DNA from: Periconia sp. R9002
Taxonomy: Eukaryota > Ascomycota > Dothideomycetes > Pleosporales > Periconiaceae
Assembly (NCBI GenBank): GCA_023627715.1
Contig: JAMAHW010000024.1
Coordinates: 124,001-188,000, forward strand
Direction: 5' to 3'
DNA length: 64,000 bases
Shown: positions 23,351 to 34,497 of the stretch, in pieces
Layout: each line of letters begins with the position of its first letter
How positions within the stretch are numbered: the first letter of the stretch is position 1
Notes under the pieces: model-generated
What the model saw: the letters and a program-made list of their open reading frames with translations, nothing else
The model's database searches: none
Told to the model about the DNA's origin: nothing
Position numbers and translations under genes: made by a program

Positions 23351-23850
23351 GACACGCATTCCTCAACACACGTCCTCAACGATGGAACTCTCCGGCCCGA
23401 AGCTTTCAGACCCAACAAGTACAGCCCAGCCGAATGTAACTATGACATTTACGACCTGGAACTTCTTGCCTGTCAAAGGTTATCACACACCACAAAAACT
23501 TGCAAACCTTCATGAAACCCCAAGAGACCTGAACCGTCATCAAGCCCACTAGTCAGTCCCTCTTTCTCTCGCAATTCAATCTAACTTTAAAGTTTCGTAC
23601 CGGCAAGATGAAGATGAAATGTTGAAGCGGATCTCCCTCTCACGACGAGAACATATAAGACGTTTCCTAACGATTCGACGTTTTTGTATGAGCCAACAGT
23701 TCTGAAATCGCCAGAAAGTCCGCGTTTAGGCTGTTTGAGCCAATGGCATTCATCGCAACCGAGTACATCCCCAATATCTGAGAGCGAGGGATGGTGAGGA
23801 GTATATATGCGACAAGCTGTCTAGCTAGTCCGAAAAGGCTGTGTGGAGAA

Positions 23851-24030
23851 CTACAACATTGAATATATATTCTGTTTCTTTGCTGCTGTTGAAAGTGCAT
23901 CTTCCTCTCCCCCATATATACAACTAACCAACCCCCCCTCCCCCTCCCCCTCCCCCGCCTTGCGCAAAACCCCTATATATTTGATCAATAACTCAATTTC
24001 CCATAAGCGAAAGGGAAAGGAAAAGGAGGA
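23851..24030 (+). repeat. Direct repeat copy B
   Basis: This copy shares with copy A the start CTACAACATT, the core GCTGTTGAAA, a C-rich run, and TTGCGCAAAACCCCTATATAT. Copies lie 663 bases apart in the same direction and may be ends of a short LTR-type insertion or two remnant LTRs. Confidence 0.7.
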
Positions 24031-24890
24031 ATGGGGAGACACGTAGATAGGGCGTGCTTTATCTTGTCTCCAGCCCTTAGGCTACCCTTATCCACCCTGA
24101 TCCTTCCCTGCCTGCGTGACCGCCCTTATATGATGAAGGACGAGCCAACAATTCCAAAGTCGCGGAGAGTTGGTGAGGGGGTATTAGGTCAACGGGATAT
24201 ATTGTGTGCTTGCTTCACCACTCAGGACATATATATATCATTGATGCCGTCGCACACCTGATTTCGCCTGTCGAGGCACTGTCGATTGTCCTCAACTACT
24301 TACCACTACCTACAGGTTATTGAGCCCTCATGAGTACCTCTCGCAGTCCAGCTGATCCAAAAAGACTGTGTGCAGAAGGACCAAAGAAAAGGTACGGTGC
24401 AGGCAAAAGGGAATATCAGAACCTTTATTGGTTGTTTGTGGAGGACCCACGCTAAAGTCGAACAAAACTCCACCACCGTCGCATGGAGACTGACCTTGAC
24501 CTGAGCTGCGTGAGGTATGTATGAAGTGTTCCCCACAACTCACCTGATTACTGGAGGAAGGGAGTGGGGGTGGGGGTGTAGAGGATGTGTTGGATCAATG
24601 TGTTGGGTTGGATTGGGTTTGTCGATTGCCCGAGTGTACCCATCTTCATCGACAATGAAGCCGCCACCATCACGTTGCTGCATAATCCTTCGTCCTCACA
24701 AAAGACGAAGCACATTGACATCTAACATCATTGGATCCGTCAACACATCAAGGAAGGATCCCTGAGTACAACACTGGGTCAGCGGCAAGGAAAATCCCGC
24801 TGATGTCTTTACTAAACCATCGACACTACCGATCTTCACGAAGATGAGGCAGCTGCTACATGTTGAGCGACTTGATCACCAGGAATGATT

Positions 24891-25176
24891 GAGGATAGAA
24901 ATGATTGGGAGGGGTTTTCGTGTTTCACTGGTAGTTGTGTGTTGACATTGATTGCGCTTGAGATGTATGAAGGACAAATGATAACAACAATTGAAAGTAA
25001 AATATATGGTATCTTGTAAAAACTGTGGCTCCCTTCACTCCTCCTGCTCTACGCCTGTTGAATCAATTAAAAAGGAAAAACATGCATAATGCGCACCAGT
25101 AACCCCCTCTCTTCATAATTAAAATAACGCCTCCATTTCCCGTCCCAAATCTCAACCTATAACGAAAGATCAAGCT
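24891..25176. other. Short spacer after the Copia remnant
   Basis: I see nothing here beyond AT-rich sequence and the probable 3' UTR of the gene at 25177. Confidence 0.4.
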
Positions 25177-26570
25177 TTACCTCATCATCCCAGCCCTCCC
25201 ATACGGCGGCGGCAATCCCAAATTCACACTTCCCTGCTGCTGCACCGGCGGACAGCAATTATGCGGCATACCCCTCACGCCATTAGGACAGCAGCCTGGC
25301 GGCTGCTGCTGCTGCTGGACCACGGGGGACATCTGGGGAGTCAGTTGCTGCTGGCCAGGGACCTGCGGCATGCAGGGGATGGGGGAGAGGGTTTGGACGA
25401 GGTGCGGGAGGTGCGGGGCCATTTTGTTGTAGTCGGACCATGTGTGTTCGGGGAGGTTGGAGAAGGCTTGTCCGCTGGTGAGGAGGAGGACGTAGGAGGA
25501 GGGGTGCGTGGGGAAGAGGTAGAGACCCTGGGGGGTTGTGTGGGGTTAGTTTTTTTGTTTTGGGGGTGGGGATGAGATGGGGGTTTTGGAGTTGAGAAGG
25601 AAAATGTGAGTGAAGGAAGAAATGAAAGACTTACAGCAACCCCACTGAAATCCCTCGCCTCCGCCAAAAACCGATTCGTGCCGCCCATGCCTTCCTCCTT
25701 CGCCGCGTTCTTCAAATCCCAAATACCGCCCCCCTTGACCGTACGCATAAAGTAGCTGCCATCGGCGCCGAGGCTCACGAAGCTGGGTGCGTCGCGGCCG
25801 CCCTCGCGCCATACGGTTTTCCACGCGTCTTGCGAGACGACGCGGTTGAGGATCGCCTTTTCGAGGGTGGCGGGCAGGTTGGACCATGAAGCGGAGGTTT
25901 TGTCGTGCGCGTAGTAGCTTTCGTAGGGTCCGAGGGTTATGGAGAGGGTCGCGAGGTCGCGGATCACGTGGGGATGGCCTTGGTAGACTGGATTTGTGGT
26001 TAGCTTGAGGATTATTGAAATGGGAAGGGGAGGGGGAGGAGTGAGATGGTATGTATGTTTGCAAGGCTGTGTGGTACTTGGGATGCATGTACTTACGGTA
26101 GTTTGTAAGTGGGTTTGGGAGGTTGTAATGAGCTGTGTGAAATCGTCAGTTTCGTTTTCCCCAACACATTTGAATGCCAATATTCCCCTGGGATCAAGTA
26201 CTTCTCCAACGAACATGCCAAAAATCTCCCTCTCCCCGTCTCCTATCTCTTACAACTCACCCCCTACCCAAACACCCCACCTCAATCCCATCCATCCATA
26301 CCCCCTCCCCACCAAACCCAACCCACCCCCCTCAGAAACAAAACCGAAAAATCAAGACTTACAGCACGAAACCCCACCATCCGCATTCCTATAACTAAGA
26401 AAATACGCGCCTCCCTCGCCGAGCGCAAACTCCAAGACATCGCCAATCGGGGGTTGTCTCGTGAACAGGGCCTCGACATCCGGCGGGAGGTGGTGCCACG
26501 CCCAGTGCGTGGGACTGTTGAAGAGGTAGGCTTCTTTGGCGCCGAGGACGAAGTTGACGAAGATGGTCAT
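25177..26570 (-). CDS. Conserved fungal protein of unknown function
   Basis: Exons, in coding order, are 26570-26363, 26132-26097, 25987-25635 and 25527-25177, giving 315 residues; exon 2 is only 36 nt. All phases agree. I do not recognise a characterised domain. Residues 1-70 (MTIFVNFVLGAKEAYLFNSP, FALGEGGAYFLSYRNADGG) and residues 150-215 (SFVSLGADGSYFMRTVKGG, AEARDFSGVAGLYLFPTHPS) contain repeated short strand-like units with Gly turns, which suggests a beta-rich fold. The last 90 residues are Pro/Gln-rich with CCPNGVRGMPHNCCPP, a pair of double cysteines. No signal peptide. The intron positions and even codon use suggest a real, constrained gene; I cannot name its role. Confidence 0.7.
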
Positions 26571-27461
26571 GGTGAATGTTGGGGAGGGAGTGTGGGAGGT
26601 TGGTGGTTTTGTTGTGTTGCACAGGGATCAATGTGGGGTATATGGCGTGGTGGTAGAAGAATGAGCGAGGGAGGGTATGGGAGAATGTTTTAAATGATGG
26701 TGATGGGAAGACGAATTTGATGGAGCGAGGAGTGTAGCCTTTGTCTCCTAGAAATGCGTGAGGCTGAGCTTCGTCGTCCTTGCTCAGGTTGACAGGATGT
26801 AGGTAGCGCTCCACGTGAAAGAATTCTCGCAGGTATCTCAGCGCAGCAGCAAACCACCACGAGAGCGTCCCCACGAACCGACAGAAAATGTAGGGACTGA
26901 AAGGTAAAGTAAGGCAAGGTACAGTAGGAGTTGCGCAAGGCAGCAGACCAGAGGGATAAGTGGGTCGGCAGCGTGGGTTTATTCGAGGTCTCAGCTCCAT
27001 CCCCTCTCATCCTCGTACTCGCTAAAAAGCACCGGTTCTATTTTGGGGATTGCAGGATACGACAACCACAGTGCTAACAATCCGCAATGGTACATTTTTT
27101 GGTTTTGGTGGAATGATGCCTGTGTTTTTCTGAAAGTGACCAGTTTAGGAGTTTGAATATAACAATATTTAAGAACAGTAGTCTTTTGTGCTGATGCTTC
27201 CCTAGTTCTACTACTGTCCGCGTAAACCGATTAAAAATATGCCAAACACGCAAGTACAAGCGCCTAGCTTCATGCCACGATACAGAATGGATATCGGATG
27301 AACAAACACCTTTTCAACGCCATAAAAGTTTCCTTCGCCCTTGCCAGCGCCATCTCCAAATCGACTTTGCGATACCGCAGATATGATACACGGAGACCTA
27401 CTAAGTACTCCACCCCCTCCGAGAATCTCAGCTTACACTCATCAGTGATAAATGGGGACAC
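26571..27461. other. Upstream region of the orphan gene and 3' region of the ING gene
   Basis: No gene is supported. A frame at 27270-27461 on the minus strand follows directly after the ING stop and is taken as 3' UTR. Confidence 0.45.
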
Positions 27462-30172
27462 CTACCGATTGCCCCTGTTTCGGCCAGGTAAAGGCGGTGG
27501 CACTCGAGGGTTGCCATATGCATCGGTGTTTAGGAGCTCGCGACAGTCTGGGCAATACCATTTGGCCCGTCTCGAGGGGATGTCTTTCTCTGTCATGTTT
27601 ACGCATTCGAGGTGGAACCATTCCTTTTCGCACTGCATGACCGTTAGTTACGTTACTACAATGGAGCCACAAAATAATCACTTACATTATTATCGCAGGA
27701 TATCATCTGGCCGAAGCTGATATCATCACAAAGACAATAGCGTGGCTCATTGGGATCAACGTCCTCAGCGGGCTCATTTTCCTCGTCTGTCTTCTTCTTC
27801 TTTTTGTTCTTGTTGCCTTGGGCTCGTTTTACGTTCGTAACGGTCTTTTGCCCTTCCGAGCCGGCCGAAACATCCCCTTTTGGTGGGGGTTTCTTGCGAG
27901 CGCTTACACGGGTGGGAGCAGTGAGCGCAGGTTGACTGAAAATGCTATGGCGGCGAAGATCTCGAGTTGACTTTTCCAATTCCAGCGGCTTTGGTTCCTC
28001 ACTCTGAGCTTTTGGTGTCGGAACATGTCCTCGTGCAGATCGGGGGCGCGTAGGGAGAGGGGTGTCTGTTGTAGAAGCTGCGATTTTCTGATGTTTCACT
28101 GGCTGTGGTTGTGCAGGAGGGGGGCTCGCAGCTTTTGGAGCCACTGATTCCCTTCTAGGGCGTGTAGAGGCTGCGGTGACGTTGGCTCCAGGTGGATTGG
28201 GCACTACTGGCGAGTTTTCAGGTTCCATCGGAGTGGCACCGGTAGGCGAAGGAAGGTTGGGAGTGGCATGTCGACTGATGGTTTTGGCTGAAGCTTTGGG
28301 AACCTTGGGTGTTGCTGGTCCTGCTGGAGCAAGCGGCACTTGAATAGACATCGATCGTACATTTTCTGGAAGAGGCACCGGGGTGTTCATTACTGGTGAG
28401 CGGGCCACAGGAGGCGAAGTCTTCGGAGTTGAAATAGTGGCCGGTGCAGGGACAGGGGCGGGAGCGAGAGGAGGAAGGATACGGGGTCGTTTCGGATCTG
28501 GTTGTCTAGCTGCGCTATCTTGCGAAGCTACCGATGGCTCTCTTGTTCGCAAAGTTGGTGTTGGAGCAGTCGGCGGTGGCGACGCATCCCGCTTGCGCTT
28601 GTTGTTGCGTGGATTTGCTTTTGACTTATGATCGAGCATGGTGATTTCAAGTTCTTGCATGCTATCAGCGGCTTGCAGAAGTTTCCTCGTAACCTCCTCG
28701 AGCTCCTGCGCGTCGCGCAGTGCTTGTTGACGTTCGATCTCATGTTTGAGGTCAGTCGGGTTTAAGGCAGTACCTGGCTCAACAGCAATCGTATCTTCTG
28801 GAATCGCGTCTGCTGACGTTTCAACAGGAGAAACCTCTGCTTCAGTGTTGCTGGGAGCAACGGCGGGATCAGTCTCGGGAACAGAAGCAAGAGTTGAAGC
28901 GGGAGCGGGAACAGGATCATGAACGGAGGCAGGGGGAGGAGTAGGAGCGGGAGCAGGAGCCAGAATAGGAACCGGGGCCGGAGCGGAAGTGGGATCAGAA
29001 GCTGGGGCGGGAGTGGGAGTGGCGGCAGCAGCAGTAGCAACAGGAGATAGTGTTCTTTCAAGTGCAGGCGGGGGTGTGGGTACGGGTGCGGATGCGGGTG
29101 GGGGTACGGTTGCGGTCACGGGTGTAGGTGTGGTCGCAGGAGGTTTCGACCTTGACGATGGAACAACAGGTTCTTCGTCAAGAAATTCCTCGCCTGTTGC
29201 TTCACAACGTGCCTTCTCCTTCTCATAATTTTCCTGGCCTCTGTGACTCAACTCCAATTGCCTCTTGATCATAGTCTCACTAGGAAGCCAGACAGCATTC
29301 TTCTTCATCTTCTTCCTGAGAACAGCCATCTCGTAATCCGTGAGCTTGAACCAAGGAGCCCATTTACTTCCAGGCTTGGCATCTGCCGGGGGAGGGGATA
29401 GTTTAGCCAGAGCATTGCTTGTAGAGATGCCAGCGACGGAGCTATGCACATTGGTGCCCGATCCAGGGACACGCACGCGCACTCTGGGGGGTTTGGGGGC
29501 TTTGTCTTTGGGGTGTTTGAGCTTTCTGTGGGTAGTGGCGAGATCAATGGTCGACCTCACTTCGGAGTCGGAACTTGACGTGCTGGGATCGCGGACGCGA
29601 GAGCCTGCAAGTGCTCCCCCTGACCTCCTGTGTGCGCGTCCACGAGATGTGGTACTGTTTCCATGACGTCCGGCATCAAAAGTCAGGCGCAGGTGCGGAG
29701 CCCTGTCGAAAGCTCGATTGGCCGGCCGTGTAGCTTGCGGAGACACAGGAGCAGGGGTCGGATCGCGAGAAGGAGGTTCGGGCAGAGCTTTGAGCTTCGT
29801 GGTTATGATTTTGATGCGATGAGCATGGCGCTCGGCAACCTCGTAGAGGCGTGAGGCTTCGGCGTACGAGGATTCACGACAGTGGATGGCTTTGTTTAGC
29901 GTGGCGGCAATCTCGGCACGTAATGCGGTAGGGTCGGGGCGCTCATTGGCAGGAATGGTGGGAAGTTTGCCATACTTGACAGCGAGCTCATGGACGAGAT
30001 GGGTAGCATCGAGATAGGTGGAATCGAGGTCACCGATGAGACGGAGGGAGCGCACCAGGTCGGAAGGAAAGTACTCTGTGTAGTCGAGGAAGTCATTGAC
30101 GGTGGTATGAGCATCTGGATTGGCAGCGGGCTGGGGGGTCATGTCGGACAGCACTCCTCCATCGTCAGCCAT
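27462..30172 (-). CDS. ING-family chromatin protein with C-terminal PHD finger
   Basis: Exons, in coding order, are 30172-27686 and 27632-27462, giving 885 residues. The start MADDGG is preferred; an in-frame ATG lies 66 bases upstream. The ING N-terminal domain is at about 27-125 (FLDYTEYFPSDLVRSLRLIG, KYGKLPTIP). The C4HC3 PHD finger lies at about 812-862 (YCLCDDISFGQMISCDN, CEKEWFHLECVNM, WYCPDC) and spans the 53-nt intron. Such proteins read H3K4me3 and anchor histone acetylase or deacetylase complexes (Yng1/Yng2/Pho23 in yeast). Which of the three it matches is unclear. The linker of more than 600 residues is basic, Pro/Ala-rich and includes a PAP/TPAP repeat (about residues 370-470), so the protein is far longer than yeast members. 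Confidence 0.87.
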
Positions 30173-30969
30173 GGTGTGGTCGTTGTCGCATCGCGGGGCG
30201 GCGCGCGCTGAGTGAGAGACGGCAGATGGGCGCGTCAACCTCTCCAGCCACGCGTCGATGGTGTCGGAGAGTGAAATCGGAGGAGCAGACAGGGCGGCTG
30301 CGAGATGGTAATGTTGTGGGGGGAGAGTAGTTGATGCGAAAATAAGGACGACGTGTAGGCGCGAGCGGTTGGGCTTCCTTGGGGCTTTCGTGGTGTAGCA
30401 CGAACTCTCCCCAACCTAATCCGACGTCTGCATCCAGCGTCCGTGCGTACCGCGTACCTCTTGGCGCTGTCCCCAGAAACGTGACTCCAACGTTCATCTG
30501 GCTGGCACATCATATCGATGCGGCATCACCATACCATCTTTATATAAAAGGATCATGTAATACAGTGAAAGTTTGGTCCAAACAATTACAAGTCATTTAC
30601 CCAATACTAACAGTTCCAGTTTTTTACATGTGTATCCAAATCGATCTTCTGAATCTTCCCTTTCTGCTTCTGTTCCAATGCAGTAATTGTGTCGATAATT
30701 AAAATACTGGTACGGTCACTAGAGTTCGTCTTCACATGTCTCAGAAAAGCGCCTGGGAATTTCTCTCCTCTCATTTGACCAAGACCACGTCTTTGGTGGT
30801 CACCCTATTTAAGCTCGTGCCTGCCACTTCCCGTTTTGTCGTTCCATATCCCAATCCTGCTGGCAAACAGCAAACTTTTCCCTCATTACCCTCAATTTTG
30901 TCCCCTTCAATCCAACTCACTATTGCCTCTTTTGACACATCACACCGCTTGATTGGGCCTGTTCACGCA
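30173..30969. promoter_or_regulatory. Divergent promoter between ING and Gfd2-like genes
   Basis: These 797 bases lie between two divergent starts. The frame upstream of 30970 is open back to 30736, but MASSTYDARL is the better start. No factor site is assigned. Confidence 0.4.
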
Positions 30970-33241
30970 ATGGCCTCTTCAACCTATGACGCCCGCCTCG
31001 CGCGACTATTCGACCTGGTCCAATCTGACCTTGCATCACTTCCCGATAGAGCTCCCTCGCCGTCATCACCAGAACAAGATCTCGTGTCTGCCCTCGACGA
31101 CGATACACAGGGCGGCGTTTCCCTATTACCTAGCGCGTCAGCCAAAGATACAGTCCCTGCGCCTGCCGCAACCAGTACCACGACAACAACCCCGCGACCT
31201 GCGCAACCTTCACCTAGCGAAGGTGAAGAGGTGATTCGATCCCAGTCCTCTGGTTCAAACGAGGAACAACGCTTCGTTTGGTTGCAAGGCGTGCCGAGCA
31301 CCTACAATCTCGGCTCTGTACCGGCTCGTTCCGTCCAGCTCCCACCCGTGACGCTTGCAAAAGGTGAGAGAGCTGTCGAAAAATCATTTGCACCTATTTT
31401 GGCTATTGCCAAGTATCCATATAAACACTGCAACGGGGACCACGCCCAGGCGATCGCATCCGCCTTCTTCGATGCTGGCAAGTTCTGGGCTCGCGGATGG
31501 GACTTGTAAGTAAAAATCGAACATCTGCATGAATATATTAGGTTAATGTGCGCTAGATATTATCTCTGGGACATTGAAGAGTCCAAGCCTCTCATACTTG
31601 TCAGCGAAGGTCAATTTCAGGCCTTCCTGGACGAAATCAATTCCGGCCTCGACTTATCATTAAGAATCACCAACCAACAGCGAGAAGACGGTCTTGTGGC
31701 CCGACTTCCAGATCATCCACGCTTCCAACCCCGCTTTCTAGGTCGCTCACAATCACGGAAAGACTACAACTACTTGATCGACAACGTTCCGGACGTCATG
31801 TCTCGACCCGCAGGTGAACCACTGCCACCGGCAGTAGACGACCGTTCTTTGGAAGACTTCAAGCAGATGATAGAGGATATGTGGGAACAGACCAAGAACA
31901 AAACAAAGGCTGCAAAGGAGAAAAAGAAAGTTGAACGTTTGGGAAAACAGAAAGCCTTTGCAGATCAATTCAAGCGAGCGCAACGGTATCTGGGTCTTCG
32001 TCAGGCTAACCAGGGTAAGTTTCTTTGTCCATGCTGAACTCCTTGACCATACAATTGATTTTTGCATAAAAGGCTCCGTGGCGGGTGCTCCAGCTGCAAT
32101 CGATGTCTCCCTTCCCGCGCCTTATCCTTTCGACCGATCTGTAGTGTTCATATGCGTTGATGTCGAGTCTTACGAAAAGGCCCACCACAAGATCACCGAA
32201 ATTGGTATTGCGACGCTCGATACACGCCACCTCTCCGGAGTGCCCCCTGGTAAAGACGGCGAGAAATGGAGGTCCCTGATACAAGCTCGCCATTTCCGTA
32301 TCGAGGAATATGGCCATCTTGTTAACACAGAATACGTTCGCGGGTGTCCAGATCGCTTCGACTTCGGCACATCAGAGTGGGTACCGTTGCGCGATGCACC
32401 TGCCATGGTTGCAGAGTGTTTCAAAGAACCCTTCTGCGGGCCTAGGGACGGCGACTTGAACCTGCTGCTTGAAGAGCGCAATTTGATCTTTCTTGGTCAT
32501 GACACGCTCAGTGACGTAAGGTACCTCCAAACACTGGGCTTCGACCCCCTAGCACTACCCAATGTACTAGAAACCCAGGATACTGCGGTCATGTACCGGG
32601 TTTGGCGTCGCGAGCTACAGCCATCGAATCTGGGTAGGATCCTGTATGATTTCGACATCCCTGGATTCAATCTTCACAATGCTGGCAATGATGCTGTCTT
32701 CACCGTTCAGGCAATGCTCGGAACCTGCGTGCGCGAAGCCTCTATTCGTGCGTCCTCTGAACTCCAAATCAAACGCGACGAGGATAAAGCTGCAAAAGCT
32801 GCGGCCGCCGCGGAAGAAGCTCGGAAGCAGGTAGAAGATGAAGCTGATGGTTGGAGTATCAACGAGGCTGATGGCGATGGCGGAGTTCCGGTCAAGTTGA
32901 ATATACAGCCTAAACAGCCTCCGACTTCAGCATCGTCGGCAACACTCCCGATTCGTCAAGGTGGTGGTGGGCGTGGAGGCTCAGGGGGGCGCGGAGGTAG
33001 AGAAGCTTTCAATACGTTCATGAAAAATTGCCAAAGATCCTCAATCCTGGTGCAGTCACCAGGAGACTCTCAGCAGAACAACGGCCGCGGTCATCCAAAT
33101 CGAGGACAGGAGCAAGGTGGTGGACATGGTCGTGGTCGCGGTCGCGGGCGTAGCAACAATCCAGGCAGCTCCTCACATTCTAATAATGGTACCCAGGGGC
33201 CCGAAACACAGGTATGCTCTGATCTCATTGACCTTTCCTAA
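30970..33241 (+). CDS. Gfd2/YDR514C-like DEDDh exonuclease-fold protein with RGG tail
   Basis: Exons 30970-31505, 31557-32014 and 32073-33241 join in phase to give 720 residues. The C-terminal half has an RNase H-like DEDDh nuclease core: D361 and E363 (FICVDVES), D479 (FLGHDTLSDVRYL), H533 and D538 (LHNAGNDAVF). All five catalytic positions are present. The ITEIGIATLDT and VRGCPDRFDFG blocks are typical of the fungal Gfd2-like family. Residues about 270-331 form a Lys-rich coiled-coil-like segment. The C-terminus is Gly/Arg-rich (GGRGGSGGRGG and HGRGRGRGR), suggesting RNA binding. The last codons are uncertain: a GTATGC donor follows GPETQ at 33211, and a small final exon is possible. RNA or DNA substrate is unknown. 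Confidence 0.82.
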
Positions 33242-34497
33242 GCACCCATCAATTGGATGGGATGGACTCTCGACAAGTATTCTGACAGTGGCGGATATAG
33301 TTTTTATGGTGAGCGCTGATCATACTGCCATGTATGCACAGTACGTATATCATGACAACTTTCGATAAGCGAACAGCTTGGGTGTAGTTACTGTCATTTC
33401 GATGGAAAGCTTAGAGTACAGCACTTAAGCTGTGCAAAGCTGGTTCTAGGTAGGACGAGCATGCATGGGTTACTGGAAAAATAGAAAAAGGAAAACAAAA
33501 AAGAACTTGACAATGTACTCTGAATCCTAGGCGATGGAAATGGCCTTGCGCCATTTAACCTTTATTTCTTACTTGTTGCATGCATCCAGGTGATGTATTT
33601 TGTTCTAGCAATACCCAGAAACCTTTGTATCAATCAGCTGAGTGACGACTCCTCCGCACTTCTGAGCAAAGCAGTCCCAGATCTTACCAGCTAGGTATTC
33701 CAGCTGCCGGCCGAGGCATTTCCGTTTATCCCTGTCGTTTCTATGCTCTCCTTTCCTCGCTAAGCGCAGAGGGCGCATCATCTTGCAGCCATCAACAGCT
33801 TGAGCCTTTGACTGATGAACAGATCTCCACCCTCTCAGCTCCCAATATCAATCCATATGCAGATCCCGCATTCTATCCCAAGTAGGGTATGGCTTTGCTG
33901 CCCACGTTTTGTAGCAGCGCACTGTTCACCGGTTTCCACTGCCCATCTGTGCTTCCCACCCGTCCGCCCGTCCCGCGTGCACAGCTTCGCACGACCGAGT
34001 AACGATGCAACCAACCCAACCGATTGGGCACGATGGGAACCGTATTCCTGGCATCCTGGTTGCCGGCGATGGCCGAGGGGTGATTGCAAAGGCGGGCGTG
34101 GGCACGTCAGATGCATGGAGATGGCCACCCTACCTAGGCATCCATCCTCCGTGACTACATGACATATGATTAGTTATGTACTTTGCGCGACTGCGCAGTT
34201 CTCACGCCAACCTTGTTTGATGCTACATTTGCTTCGCCTTCCTGTTATAACGCATCTCCGCTGAAACACCTGTCCCCAAGGCAGACAATACACAGCTTGT
34301 CCCGTCTGAATTGTCTGCCTGATTTTGCCTGGTTTCTCTCGCTTCCTCCGCTCCCCCACAGCTGCTTATTCGGAGACATACATTAGGCCCGTACTCCCCT
34401 CCCCACGTTTCCTCGCCTCGTTCCGCCACTGTAGAAAACTTGCCGTTTTGTTGATTTCGAATTTGCGCACTTTTTTTGCGAAGAGAAATAAGCCGAT
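33242..34497. other. Intergenic region without a supported gene
   Basis: No gene or RNA is recognised. Pyrimidine-rich sequence just before 34498 fits a promoter for the C2H2 gene. Confidence 0.4.

Larger units (their letters stand above)
22371..24890 (+). mobile_element. Degenerate Ty1/Copia retrotransposon remnant
   Basis: Three pieces of a Copia polyprotein lie in order on the plus strand. At 22386-22555 a reverse-transcriptase piece reads KGYAWRLRRALYGLRQ and then GLGFRVSEYDPWIFIHEKRR; RALYGLRQ is a Copia hallmark. At 22990-23090 a later RT piece ends PGTISIEQED after an in-frame stop. At 24639-24867 an RNase H piece shows IFIDNEAA, TKHIDI, a stop, HHWIRQHIKEGS, then in another frame NPADVFTKP and KMRQLLHVE. 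Stops and frameshifts separate the pieces, so the element is dead. Gag, protease and integrase are not recognisable. About 1.5 kb of unrelated, repeat-bearing sequence interrupts it. Confidence 0.78.
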
